Positions 47,822 to 58,169 are shown, counted from the stretch's first letter. The stretch is 64,000 nt of DNA from Cryphonectria parasitica EP155 (GCF_011745365.1 NW_024468915.1:350653-414652), one strand, 5' to 3'. Notes: generated by a model from the letters alone, not told the origin. Translations and numbers: made by a program.

Positions 47822-49298
47822 ATGCTCTTTCTTAGGCTGCCAGCTGGTCTGACGGCGCTGTGTCTGGCGGCTTTGGCACGGGCGCAGGACGTCTGTTACT
47901 ATCCAGGCGGCCAGCTGAGCAGCGACATACCATGCAATCCAGAGGCCGGGACGAGCATGTGCTGCAGCAGCAGTGCCGCCTGTCTCTCCTCAGGACTCTG
48001 CAGAGATACCTCTGCGAACAGCACATCGGCCGCTCAGTTCGTAAGAGCAACATGTACGGACCAGACGTGGTCAAGTGATGCATGTCCACCTTATTGTGTG
48101 CCCCGTAAGACCTCTCCTTTGTTTCTTCTCTTCTTCTCCCTTCATGTGTCCTAGGTCCTCAAAATGGTTGATAGCGCTGACCCAGATTGGCGATTTAGAA
48201 CAAGGCCTCAGTAGCACGACGCTGAACCTACACTGGACTCAAAATAATGTACATATCCAGCAGTGTAACGACTCCAGCTCCGCGCCGGCTACACAGTACT
48301 GCTGTGGCTACGTGGATGCGGGTATGCAGTGTTGTGATCAGCCTGCAGCCAAGTTCGAACTGCTTGCAGCGGCGGTGCCACAGCCACAAGCATCCAGCCC
48401 TGAAGATTGCACCTCTTCCTCTTCTTTAGTTGGGGGCGGGTCACCACCCTCGACGCAACAATCGCCTCCGATTTCAACGACCGAATCATCTTCCTCCGTC
48501 ACCACGTCATCATTGTCTCGCACTGTGCTGACGCCGCCGCTTGCCATCACTTCATCGTCGACGCCATCCTCAACACCGACCACTTCTATCGCCTCAGCGG
48601 AGACACCGCAGATCTCACAATCGGTACTCACCAGTACCAGCACCACCAGCAGCAGTGAGACCCTGGTAGTGTCGACCGGTCTGCCCACGGCGACCTCGAC
48701 ATCCTTGGCCTCGACCGCAGGCTCTACAAGCAGCAGCATTTCAGCCTCCAGTGCATTCGCTGGCGCCCTTCCCGTCCCAAGCACGAGCGAGACCGAGAAC
48801 TCGGACCTGGGTGACGTGGGATCAAAAGATTCATGGCCATCGGGACTGCCTCACATGATGCCACCGGGTCTCAGCACGGGCAAGATTGTGGGGATCGGTT
48901 TGGGCGCATCTGTAGCCGGCGCCGGGCTGGTCGCAATATCGGTGTACCTGTGGGCCCGGCGGCGGATGTACAAGAAGCAGCAGCAGAAATGGCAGGAGCA
49001 GATGGGTGGACTCGATCGTGGTATGACCGTACAGACTGCGGATGGCGAGCCATCAATGGTCATGTTGAGGAGGCCCGAGTCGATGGCCAGCGCCACAAGC
49101 GCTTCAGGCATGATGCCATCAATGCTCAAACCAGTGGTCATGCGTGCAGGGGGAATTGAGGGCGTAGTGTCCGCAAGTAGCCAGTATAGTCAAGAACCGG
49201 AAAGGCTTGCTGAGATGGACAGCCGAGAGGCACCACCCAGTCGAGCTGGACGGACGGCGACTTGGCTGGGCAGGCACTCGGTATATGAGATGCCTTGA
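47822..49298 (+). CDS. Single-pass, Ser/Thr-rich cell-surface protein (sensor/mucin-like)
   Basis: The preferred CDS is join(47822..48104, 48175..49298), 468 residues. A signal peptide (LFLRLPAGLTALCLAALARA) precedes a small Cys-rich ectodomain with DVCYYPGG, MCCSSSAACLSSGLC, CTDQTW, DACPPYC, QYCCGY and MQCC. A long Ser/Thr stretch (about residues 200-310) is a likely O-mannosylated stalk. One TM helix (about 331-354, IVGIGLGASVAGAGLVAISV) is followed by a basic stop (ARRRMYKK) and a cytosolic tail of about 110 residues. This layout is shared by fungal wall-stress sensors and related surface proteins. The donor GTAAGA at 48105 is clear. The acceptor is less certain: the strong-looking CCTAG at 48154 is out of phase, so TGATAG at 48174 is used. 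The function is not known. Confidence 0.75.
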
Positions 49299-50156
49299 CG
49301 TACTGTTTTGTGTACGCGACCTCTCCAAAAAGAACAACCATAAACAACAAAAGTGCACTGCAAAACACTTGACGGCTTATTACTTTTGATTGGTGTAATA
49401 GCATAGCATAGCATAGCATAGCATAGCATAGCATAGCATAGCATAGCGCGGCAAACTTGGCAACTTTAAGGTTTGCCACCGTCATATAGCAATGCAGAAA
49501 ATAAATGACAGTCTACATACATGCAGCTAGGGATTCCCATCGCCCGCAGCCCTTGCGTGTAAGAGAATAGACCGACTGTCACATTCTGTCTCATGAGTCA
49601 CTAATATTATCAACGTGTTACGTGAGAAAGAGGCAAGAAACTGAGCATGCAGTGTTTCATAACCCTTTCGCAGAACTGTGCAGTTCAGAAAGTCTGGGGC
49701 AAATTACAGAACACGGTGAAGAAACAAAGACTTTTGTACGAAATGACACTTTTTGCCAAGTATGAGGGTATGCTTCCGACGTAGAATTCATTGATATTGA
49801 TATTCGCTTATATTTAAGCATACATTTCTGGTACTCTATCTTTTCTCCGACAATAATGCTTGAAAACCCCTTATTTAAACTTATCACCGTTCTATCTCTC
49901 TTTCTCTCTCTCTCTCTTTGTCTTTGTCTTTGTCTTTTCTTCCTTGCCAACAGTGAGTTGTAGAGCATGGACTTGGACTTTTTAGGGTATCATGATACTT
50001 TGGAAGGAAAAGAAGAAAAAAGGAAAACGAAAAAGGAAAACGAAGAAACGACAGATCTACTAGCAGATAATCTCTCCCCCCCCCCCCTTTTCTGGCAGCA
50101 ACAAACATAGCAACAAGATGACCTTCACTCTCCCCAAGAAGATCTCCATGGTGGGA
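49299..50156. other. Convergent intergenic space with pentanucleotide microsatellite
   Basis: Two surface-protein genes end facing each other here. It contains the (GCATA)9 repeat and C/T/A-rich tracts (about 49900-49935 and 50000-50090). No gene is seen. Confidence 0.5.
49401..49445. repeat. (GCATA)9 pentanucleotide microsatellite
   Basis: Nine perfect tandem copies of GCATA, about 100 bp after the stop of the surface-protein gene. Confidence 0.95.
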
Positions 50157-51981
50157 CTATAGTCCACATATAAAGATCACTGCAACGGTAGCAAGCGCAA
50201 TGGTACAAAGGCTCCATCTCTGCTGCAGAGCGGCATGTCCAGCCCCAGCCGTGATCACCGGACTGGACGAAGTGAGGCTGCTCGAAGTCGGCGTGGGAGG
50301 CGACGGTGCAGACGCCGTTGTGGGAACGCTCATCATCCCGTTGCCCGTGGGCCGCACAGAAGCCAAAGTACTATTACTGGACAGGCTGCTGTTGGCGGCC
50401 GCACCGGTCGGCTGCGGGGCATTTGTGGTCCTGAAGGAGGAGGCTACTGTTGCTGTGATCAACCCAGACGAGGTCAAAGGCGCTGCTTCGCTGGCCTGGG
50501 TCGCCGTCGAGACGAAACTGGACATGGAGACGAGGCTGGTCGCATTTGCCGCGGCCGCGAAACAGAACCCAGCTGTAGTGGCGGCGGCGGCGGCGGCGGA
50601 CGCGGACGGGCAGACGGTCGATGTGATCTCGTATGTAGAGATCAGATCCGTGGGACAGTTGATGATGGCCGACGCGCACTTGGTCAGCGTCACGACTGTT
50701 GTCGAGCCCAAGGCAGTAGTGGGAGCAGAAGACGAGGGCGCCGGCGTCATTGCTGCCTCGCACGAAGACGTTGGGAGCACCGCTGCCGTCGCCCTGGAAG
50801 AGGCGAGAGGGACGCCCGTGGCCACCAGGCACTGTGTGCCAATGTCAGCGGAGAACAGCGTGGTCGAAGCCGTGGGCACCGCGCCAAACGCAATGCCGTC
50901 CACTTCGACATCGGCACCACCAAACACGCCCAGGTTCATATTGGCGGACTCGGAGGCCTGCAGCTGGCATTGCGGCGTGGTGGCCAGGTCCGCAATGAAC
51001 TCCACGAGGTTTGCGTAGGCGCCAACGCCGGCGCTGACACCCAGAACGTCTGTTGTCGCGTTGAGGCCTGCAAACGCTTTCATGCGAAGGTCGGCTTGGA
51101 ATTTTTGGGTGCCGTTCAGGCTGGCTGAGAAAGGCAAGGACTGGGTTTTGATGCCGTCGCTGTAGAAAAGGAGGGGGGGATGGTTTGGTCAGTCATGATG
51201 AGTATTTTTTTTTTTTGTGCCTGGCATGAGAACGGCGAGACTTCTTACAATGAGGTGTTACCCAACACGCCGTCAAGGAGACTGGCTTCGAAAAATGCAT
51301 CTTCTGGGAATTGAACTGCGAACCCTCCCTGGACGTCAATCGCTCCGGCAAGGCTGAGCACGAGATCAATCTCGAAGGTCAACCCCACGTCGAAGCCTTC
51401 GATGACTGCACTCAGCAAGTCCGTCGGCGCGGTAAAGAATGGTATTGAAAAGGTAGAGGCCCCTTTGGCTGTGACGTCGAGCTCGATATAGGCTGACAGC
51501 CCCTTCATGTCAATGCGAAAGACATCGTCGATGCCTTCGACGTCAGGGATGGAAGCCGTAATGTTCCCGGATGCGCAGCATTTGGAGCAGACTACGGTCA
51601 CTGGAGGTAATCCGACCTCACCAGCTGGTACAATGCCGAAGAGATTGGAATTACTACTCATAATTAGAAAAAGAAAACGGCCATGTTAAGCGTCATGACA
51701 GGAGGAAAAGAAAGCTTGTGCCACGTAATGATGTACATAATTAATGAACGCTACGCGAGGGCCACCACTCACCCATCAAATATGACTTTATTTTCCAATG
51801 ACACGCTCAAATTCAGAGTCTCAGACTCTGCTCTTTTATTTAAACGCACAGAGTCACCCCGTGTATCGATCCTGAGTTCGCGGCTCGAGGCTGGCCTTGT
51901 TACTAACGCCACTTCGTCTGTACTGCTTAGGGCTCTGGCTGTCAAGGAGGCGAGGGCCAAGGCGGCGGCCGGCCGAATCAT
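50157..51981 (-). CDS. Secreted, probably GPI-anchored surface protein
   Basis: The CDS is complement(join(50157..51159, 51249..51653, 51773..51981)), 538 residues. A signal peptide (IRPAAALALASLTARA) is followed by a predicted beta-rich domain with alternating hydrophobic residues (SLENKVIFDG, VTVVCSKCCASGNITASI, VFRIDMKGLSAYIELDV, GFDVGLTFEIDLVLSLAGAI). A long Ser/Thr/Ala-rich region follows, then a terminal hydrophobic tail (LCTIALATVAVIFICGL) after small residues (ITAGAGHAAL), as in GPI-attachment signals. Introns are 119 bp (GTGAGT) and 89 bp (GTAAGA...ACAG), both restoring the frame. At intron 1 the acceptors GAG and TAG lie in tandem, and either gives an in-frame product differing by one Ser. 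No catalytic motif is seen. The likely location is plasma membrane or wall. I do not recognise a named family. Confidence 0.75.
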
Positions 51982-53542
51982 ACTGGAAGCAAGAGAGGCA
52001 GAAAGAATAGGAGTAAGTGATGAGAGAACAAAATATTCGAAATGAAGATGATCAATTGCTTTATTACTGAAGGAGAGAGAAGCAGAAACAAAAAAGAAGG
52101 TATCGTGCTTCGCTACTCAGATTATCATATTGCAAGTCTACAAATGTTAAGATTCTATAAAGCATATTCTGGTATGCCATGTTCATTACTTTATATTGCC
52201 CTGCGCGTACTTTGTGTTCCACACTCTCCAGGCATCCTTCGAATCCTCTCACGGCAATGTCCAGACACGCCTCATGATTCTCAGGTGCTGTTGGATCGAA
52301 GGTTGGCGGTGGGATCCGCCACGCGTAGCCCGCACCTATAAATTGGACCTCCAGGGGCCGCTGTCATTCCGAATCCAGTAATTTGGTCGGTATTGAGAGG
52401 TTTCAAGATCTGTCCACCCCTGCAATGTTGGGTTTGAAAAAACGTCCCTCAAGGGGGGGCACAGCTGCCTACATAACATGTGCCTGAAGTTTAGTCTCCA
52501 GAGCTGATGCTGACACATCTCGCTTGTGTGTGAGAGAGACAGAGACATGTTGGGTCAATTGCACTCGGCAGTGCACGGCACAATTCTGTTCGGTGAGCAG
52601 TTTCGAGAGAGTGCAGCTGTGGCAGAGTTGTGCCGGAGCATGAAGTTGTAAGCCATACGGCTTCTAAGGAATGAATCCTTCAGCTGACAAAGGCTGTCAC
52701 TGCGAAAGAATCAATTCGTTGTGTCCACGCTGAAGATGAGTTGGTGATGAAATTGTTTAAGTCTTTCTTTGAAGGTTTGGTCCAGCGAGCTTACTAAAGA
52801 CGTACAAACAACGAGCCAAAGTATGTTAGCTAATTGTTAATTAATACGTAGTCTAAATACTGAATAGAGACAAGACGGAGCGGATGTTCATGCAAAGTTT
52901 AACACCCCCCCCCCCCCTAACTTTGGCAGGATCAGCCCCTTGGCTACGTCTGTACATACAGTAAGTAAATAACCAAAGGGCTGCTGCGCCTTGCAGGTGG
53001 GGGCCATTTCTGTACTGGAATGATTGCGGCTTGTATGTCAAACCATTAGAGTATGAAATCACGCCCATCCAGACCGAGGCTGAGGTACTCTTATGCACAA
53101 CGGGTCAATACAGCCGTAATTTATATTATATAATATAGCACCAAGTTTAGGTAATGAATGCCTGAGCATACATGGCAGGAAATGCAGGGACCCGTTGGTG
53201 GCTATCAGATGCATCTAATCAGATCGATCCGATAATTCGTAAGCGTGGGCTGCAAAGCAGGCTCTTGATAGCCAAGATAGCTAGGACCTGCAAGGATGAT
53301 CGTCGTGTTAGCCGTGGAGTCTTTCGACGAGTGCAAATGTTCTTCTTCGACAAATCTCCACACAAAGGGTCTTGGCCGTAACAATCCGTATATGCATAAA
53401 ACGAAGAGTCACCTCTTCATGGTATGATTTTTTTTTGTATATATATAATATCATAGCACAACGATACCACAATTCGTTCTCTGCACGTCTAAATCTACTT
53501 GTATATACATATTTAAGACTACTCTTTTCTCGTGACACTACC
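51982..53542. other. Divergent intergenic space
   Basis: It separates the GPI-type gene (-) from the FAD oxidoreductase (+) and should hold both promoters. The block 52640-53480 is AT-richer. ATCCGATAA at 53227-53235, one base off the SreA-type motif, lies 308 bp before the oxidoreductase ATG. No gene is seen. Confidence 0.5.
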
Positions 53543-55153
53543 ATGGGTTCCCATTTTGATGCCTCATTCGAGTCGGCAACACCGTTCCGGGTTTTGATCC
53601 TGGGCGGCTCTTACGGAGGCCTTTCGACAGCGCTGAGTCTGGTCGATCTGGCAGAAGGGCGGGCGGCGAGGACAGGCGGTGGAGTCGTTCCCGGCCATGA
53701 GGGCAAGATCCCTCTTGAAGTGACGATTGTTGATGAACGAGATGGTTACTGTACGTCTTTCATCTTTTATCTTTTTCTTTTTTTCCATGAGTGCAGAACT
53801 GGGTTCAACTTCTTGTCCTTGTCTTGATCATTTTTCTGTCTGGTAAGATTATATATTCTTTATATTCCTCCAACTAACATTCTCCCCCAACCCTAGACCA
53901 TCTCATCGGTTCGCCCTTGGCCCTAGCAGATGAAGCCTACGCCTCCAAAGCCTGGGTCAAGTACACCGACATCACCGCCCTCCAGAGCAGCCCCAAGATC
54001 AGCGTGCTGCGCGGCACCGTCCAAAGCGTCCACCCAGCCACCAAGACCGCCACCGTCCTCGACGCCGAGACCCAGCAGGCCCGCGCCCTCAGCTACGACT
54101 ACCTCGCCGTGGCCACGGGCCTGCGGCGGGCCTGGCCCGTGGTGCCCCAGTCGCTGCTGCGGAAGCAGTACCTCGTCGAGGCCCGGTCACACATCGACGC
54201 GGTGGGCGGCAGCGGTGGCGCAGGCGACGAGGGCGTGGTGGTCGTGGGCGGCGGGGCGGTGGGCATCGAGATGGCGGCTGAGCTGAAGCTGGTGCGGCCT
54301 GAAGTCAAAGTCACGCTCGTGCACAGCCACGACCGGCTGCTGAGCTCGGAGCCGCTGCCGGACGAGTGCAAGGCGCGGGCGCTGGAGCTGGTGAGGGAGG
54401 CTGGCGTGGAGGTGCTCCTGGGCAAGAGGGTCGCGGAGACGAGGGAGAAGGAGAAGAAGAAGGAAGGAGGAGAAGGAGAAGGAGGAGGTAGCGGCGGCGG
54501 CGGTAGGACGGTGAAGGAGATTGTGTTTACGGACGGGGAGACGATGGATGCGAATGTGGTGATTATGGCCATCTCGAGGAGCATCCCGTCGACTGCGTTT
54601 CTGCCACAGGAAGTGCTGGTGGGTGGTGGTGGTGGTGGTGATGATGATGATAACGATAAAGGTGACGACAAAGGGTTGATCAAAGTCAGACCGAACCTCA
54701 TGTTCGCAGCCACAGGCCTGCCGAATGCCGACTGCCACTTTGCCGTGGGCGACGCCATCCGCTGGTCGGGCATCAAGCGGTGCGGAGCCGCCATGCACAT
54801 GGGCTTCTTCGCGGCGCACAACATCCACGAGTGTATCCTGTACAGGATGAACAAGGAGCGAGGGGGCGGGGCCGAGCCACCGCCCAAGTTCCAGGAGCTG
54901 GACGAGATCCCGCCCATGATCGGGCTGGCCGTGGGCAAGAAGGCCATGTCGTACAGTCCTGCCCAGGGCGTGGCGTCTGGCGAGGATGTCATGAAGGCAT
55001 TCTTTGGGAATGACCTCGGATTTGATAGTGAGTTTTTTCTTCTTCTTCTTTTCTTAGAGATGGCTGACAAAGAACAATCATTTAGTTTGTTGGAATTACA
55101 TGAAATTGGGTGAACCTACTGGAACGCCCAGAGGGGGTGTTCTAGATGGTTGA
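53543..55153 (+). CDS. AIF2/AMID-type FAD-dependent NAD(P)H oxidoreductase
   Basis: The CDS is join(53543..53750, 53897..55027, 55086..55153), 468 residues. The first Rossmann motif (LILGGSYGGLSTAL, residues 18-31) binds FAD. A second dinucleotide motif (VVVVGGGAVGIEMAAEL, near 187) binds NAD(P)H. FAVGDAI (near 351) contacts FAD. Intron 1 (146 bp, branch CTAAC at 53874-53878, TAG) joins RDGY to YHLIGSPLA. Intron 2 (58 bp, CTGAC branch, TAG) joins NDLGFD to ICWNYMKLGEPTG, the expected family ending. Without it the frame would end in unrelated sequence. There is no obvious mitochondrial presequence or TM segment. The family covers AIF-like, AMID and ferredoxin-NAD reductase-like enzymes. Two low-complexity inserts (Lys/Glu/Gly near 255-275 and Gly6/Asp4 near 312-325) are unusual. 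Confidence 0.88.
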
Positions 55154-55470
55154 AGAAGAGGAAGAAGATTCCAGCAGCGGAATAGGAAGAAAGGGCCTGG
55201 GAAAAAAAAGGAAATGGACTCGATGAGTATCTACAATATATTTTCTGCATAAAAGGGCGTCAAACTTGGTATAGATTTGTTGAGAGTAGAACATAGGTTT
55301 TGAACTCTAAAATTGATTGATTATGGACCCAATGTATCAGTTGTCTTTTTCTTTTTCTCTTTCCTTTTTGCCCCTCCGGCAAAGATATCTTTCTATATAC
55401 ATACATACATACATACACACATATACATACGCGGCAGAAACAATGCCATTGTATCTTTCTCTTCTCTCTA
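55154..55470. other. Short convergent intergenic space
   Basis: The oxidoreductase and the sidF-like gene converge here, with 317 bp between stop codons. T-rich sequence and an (ATAC)n microsatellite (about 55398-55420) are present. Confidence 0.6.
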
Positions 55471-56916
55471 CTACAGCTTCGGCACCAAGCCAACCTGTGT
55501 GCCAGCCACAACCCTCTTGCGCCCCCTCTCGTCCTCTGCCAGCGGACAGATCTGAAAGAACCTCTCCCTGGAGCACCTCATCAGGGTGCTCCTCTTGCTG
55601 GGCAGGTCCACAAACTTGTCGACGCCGAAGCCGTGCACGAGGTCGTAGGCCAGCACGGTGGTGTTGGTGAACTTGGGCTCGCCGACGACCTGCATGGTGC
55701 GCGGGTCGTCCAGGAACAGGTAGTGGATCAGGCTGCTCCACCAGGCGCCGACGCGGTGGGCGCCGCGGTACCGGACATCGCCCACCAGCGAGTGGCGGCC
55801 GCGGTCAAAGTCCTCGCCCCGGTAGTAGGCGCCCAGCTTGTCCTCGCGTGCCCAGTAGATCTCAAAGTAGGCAAAGAAGACGCCGTCAAAGGCCGCCAGC
55901 ACCGCAAACTGGTGCGGGTCGTCGTGGATCCGCCGCAGGTACTCGCGGTGCCCCTCCAGCGTGCCCGCCTGGTCCCAGCCTTGGCTCACGCGCGGGTCGT
56001 TGAGCCATGTGTGGAACAGCCCCACGTGCGCCTCGTCCGTGTGGTCCAGCGCCACCATGCTGAAGTTCTCCTTGAGGTGCGGGATCCAGCGGCTGTACAG
56101 GGTGCTCCCGGGCCGAGGCTTGGGCGCGCGCCGTGGGTGCCAGACCAGCGACACGCCTGGGTTGTTGGTTAGCATGTAGTCGAGCGCGGGCACGCCCTGG
56201 GAAGCATAGGTCGTGCCGGGTCCGTCCGTCGGCACCCAGACGGAGCGTGCGCCAAAGGGTGAGCCGGCGCCCTGCCAGAAGGAGGCGCGCAGGAGGACGA
56301 GCTCTTCTTCTTCTTCTTCTTCTTCTTGTTGTTGTTGTTGTTGCTGTTGTTGCGGAGGGTTTGCTGCTGTTGTTGATGTTATTGCTGCCGTGTCGTGGCC
56401 GTTGGTATTGTCGAGAGAAGAAGAACTGGAGAAGGATGGGTGGAGGACGGCGAGCATGCAGGCCCGCAGCTGGCTTGACAGCGTCTCCTTACCCGTGCCG
56501 GAGAGGGAGAGGCGGATGAACTCGTCCTCGTGCCGGATGGTGAAGAGCGCGTAGACGACGAGCCATGCCTGCGCAAGCGAAGGGGCTTGGTCAGCGGTCC
56601 ACTCGACCCTGACGGCTGGTGATCGACGGGCGCGCGCCCATGCTGTGTTGTTGGACTCGGCAGGGCGCTCACTGGACTTGAGGCCTGTCGGCTCGCTGAA
56701 GTAGAGGCTGTCGTTGTGCAGGGGCTCAGGGGGTGTCTTGGTTGTCGTCGACGGTGCTGTCGTCAGCTGGTACAGCGCGGTGGAAGCTGATGCCGTCGGA
56801 CTGCTCGATGACGACGAGGGAGCAGCGACTGCATAGTATGGAGTCTGGTACGGGTGTGGTAGCCGCAGGATTGGCTCCGACGAGGGCCAGTCTGCAAGCG
56901 CGACGACGTGCGACAT
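55471..56916 (-). CDS. sidF: N5-hydroxyornithine acyltransferase, siderophore biosynthesis (SidF-like)
   Basis: A single exon of 481 residues, near the length of known SidF proteins. The C-terminal half is the GNAT-fold siderophore acyltransferase (AlcB/IucB-type) domain: NFSMVALDHTDEAHVGLFH, GHREYLRRIHDDPHQFAVLA, VFFAYFEIYWAREDKLGAYY, VGDVRYRGAHRVGAWWSSLI, VGEPKFTNTTVLAYDLVHGF and KRSTLMRCSRERFFQI. The N-terminal half is the second, non-catalytic GNAT-like part seen in SidF (family knowledge), interrupted by a Gln/Glu homopolymer run (about 56300-56352). SidF transfers anhydromevalonyl from CoA to N5-hydroxyornithine for fusarinine/TAFC. The protein ends VPKL, a possible weak PTS1. A SidL-type acetylase is the main alternative, but the neighbouring sidI-like gene favours SidF. 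ATG 56916 is used. Confidence 0.85.
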   Translation of the reverse strand: MSHVVALADWPSSEPILRLPHPYQTPYYAVAAPSSSSSSPTASASTALYQLTTAPSTTTKTPPEPLHNDSLYFSEPTGLKSSERPAESNNTAWARARRSPAVRVEWTADQAPSLAQAWLVVYALFTIRHEDEFIRLSLSGTGKETLSSQLRACMLAVLHPSFSSSSSLDNTNGHDTAAITSTTAANPPQQQQQQQQQEEEEEEEELVLLRASFWQGAGSPFGARSVWVPTDGPGTTYASQGVPALDYMLTNNPGVSLVWHPRRAPKPRPGSTLYSRWIPHLKENFSMVALDHTDEAHVGLFHTWLNDPRVSQGWDQAGTLEGHREYLRRIHDDPHQFAVLAAFDGVFFAYFEIYWAREDKLGAYYRGEDFDRGRHSLVGDVRYRGAHRVGAWWSSLIHYLFLDDPRTMQVVGEPKFTNTTVLAYDLVHGFGVDKFVDLPSKRSTLMRCSRERFFQICPLAEDERGRKRVVAGTQVGLVPKL

Positions 56917-57152
56917 GTCTTGTTGGCTTGTCTTGAATGTCTCTCACGTATGGCCGTGTCGAGAAGGAGACTGACGGTCCTGTAGGCGTACAATGAGTTT
57001 TATTTGACGACTTGTCGGCATTTCTTTCTTTTTTCTCTTCTTTTTCTTTCCCTTCCATTGCTTCCTCACTAATTTGGATCAACTTACCTGGTTGGCCCCC
57101 GTTTAGTGAATAATGTTTCCCTCTTCCTTCCTTGCTCCCCCCCTCCATCATG

Positions 57153-57180
57153 ATCCATCCATCCATCCATCCATCCATCC
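57153..57180. repeat. (ATCC)7 microsatellite
   Basis: Seven perfect ATCC units about 240 bp upstream of the sidF-like start codon. Confidence 0.9.
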
Positions 57181-57637
57181 CACTACCCATGCATGCATGC
57201 CCTTGCCTTCCCCCACCCCCCTCTCGTCTACTACTACGTACCATAGCACATAGTATGCTACTATAGTATACACGAGCGGGTAGAAGAGGGTCTTTCTCAT
57301 GGTGGTCTCATTCTTTTCGTCCCCGTCCGATCAGGCCGAGAAGCCGAGAGCATCATTAAGAAAAGAAAAGAAAAAACACGGAGGAAGGAAAGAAAAAGGG
57401 ACTATCCCTCCCTCCTTTCTCCAAGCCTTTCTCCAAGGACCAAGACCGACCTGCTCCATCCTGTCAAGCCTCTTGTAGCGGGTCTTCCTTCTGTCTGTAT
57501 AAAGTGTGGGGAGGGAAAAGAAAGAAGAAGAAAAAAAACTGTCGTCATTACGACGTGGATCCAGCTCGGTCATGCAAGGAGGGAGAGAAGGAGGGGGGGG
57601 GGGTGCAGAAACAGGGAAGTGACTGCGCGAGGGACGG

Positions 57638-57646
57638 ATCTGATAA
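57638..57646 (+). promoter_or_regulatory. SreA-type GATA site (ATCTGATAA), copy 1
   Basis: An exact match to ATCWGATAA, the site reported for the iron-responsive GATA repressors SreA/SRE/Urbs1. It lies 722 bp upstream of the sidF-like ATG and in iron-replete cells would repress the gene (family knowledge; occupancy is inferred). Confidence 0.6.
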
Positions 57647-57681
57647 CTTTAGTCGGACCCTCTTTCCCCTCCACCCTGCGG

Positions 57682-57690
57682 ATCTGATAA
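57682..57690 (+). promoter_or_regulatory. SreA-type GATA site (ATCTGATAA), copy 2
   Basis: A second exact ATCWGATAA match in the same orientation, 44 bp from copy 1. Both are embedded in the same CGGATCTGATAA context. Confidence 0.6.
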
Positions 57691-57733
57691 AAATTTCACC
57701 AGTCTTGGCTGCCGATCTCGCAATCCGTGTCGG

Positions 57734-57742
57734 ATCAGATAG
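57734..57742 (+). promoter_or_regulatory. Near-match SreA-type GATA site (ATCAGATAG)
   Basis: It matches ATCWGATAA except for the last base and sits 52 bp from copy 2 in the same orientation, again preceded by CGG. Confidence 0.4.
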
Positions 57743-57784
57743 AATTTTCTCGACTTGCTTTCGGGGGGCTTGCGCTTGGGGGGG

Positions 57785-57805
57785 TTTTTTTTTTTTTTTT
57801 TTTTT
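57785..57805. repeat. 21-base T tract beside the GATA sites
   Basis: An uninterrupted poly(dA:dT) tract 43 bp beyond the GATA cluster. Such tracts disfavour nucleosomes, so this one may keep the sites open (inference). Confidence 0.7.
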
Positions 57806-58169
57806 GCCCACCTCCTCATTTATTTCTTTGCGTCCTGACCCCCGTTGATCCATCCATTCATCCATGCAGCCACTGCTTGCCCGCCTGCCTGCCCGCCTGC
57901 CTGCCCGTCTGCCTGTCTTTCTGTATTCATTGTCTTGACTCCTCCTGCCCATGCAACTCTGTCCATGAGATGGACGTGATGCTACTCTGAATGGATTTCT
58001 CGTGATTTATATTTCTGCAGTCCTTCTCTGGACGCCCATGATCTATAGAAGGACTCGAGGATATATGTATGTATATGTATGTACATTAGTTTAATAATAT
58101 ATATCCATACAGTCTAGTTCTTGTAATGCAAAAAAGAGAAACCAGCTGTCTTCAGAATCCTCTTCACAT

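Larger units (their letters stand above)
56917..58169. other. sidF promoter / sidI 3' intergenic region
   Basis: It contains three SreA-type GATA sites (57638-57742), a 21-base T tract at 57785-57805, an (ATCC)n microsatellite (about 57153-57180) and a GCCT-rich simple repeat (about 57878-57915). No gene is seen. Confidence 0.6.

Noticed and set aside
48105..48154. Intron of the sensor-like gene ending at CCTAG (48154)
   Set aside because: The acceptor looks good, but with any nearby donor the downstream frame breaks; the acceptor at 48174 keeps the frame.
50200..51128. Plus-strand frames of 272-297 codons opposite the GPI-type gene
   Set aside because: Arg/Gly-rich antisense shadows; signal peptide, splice sites and GPI tail all support the minus strand.
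54099..55070. Minus-strand 323-codon frame opposite the FAD oxidoreductase
   Set aside because: Antisense shadow made of Ser/Pro repeats complementary to Gly/Asp-rich coding DNA.
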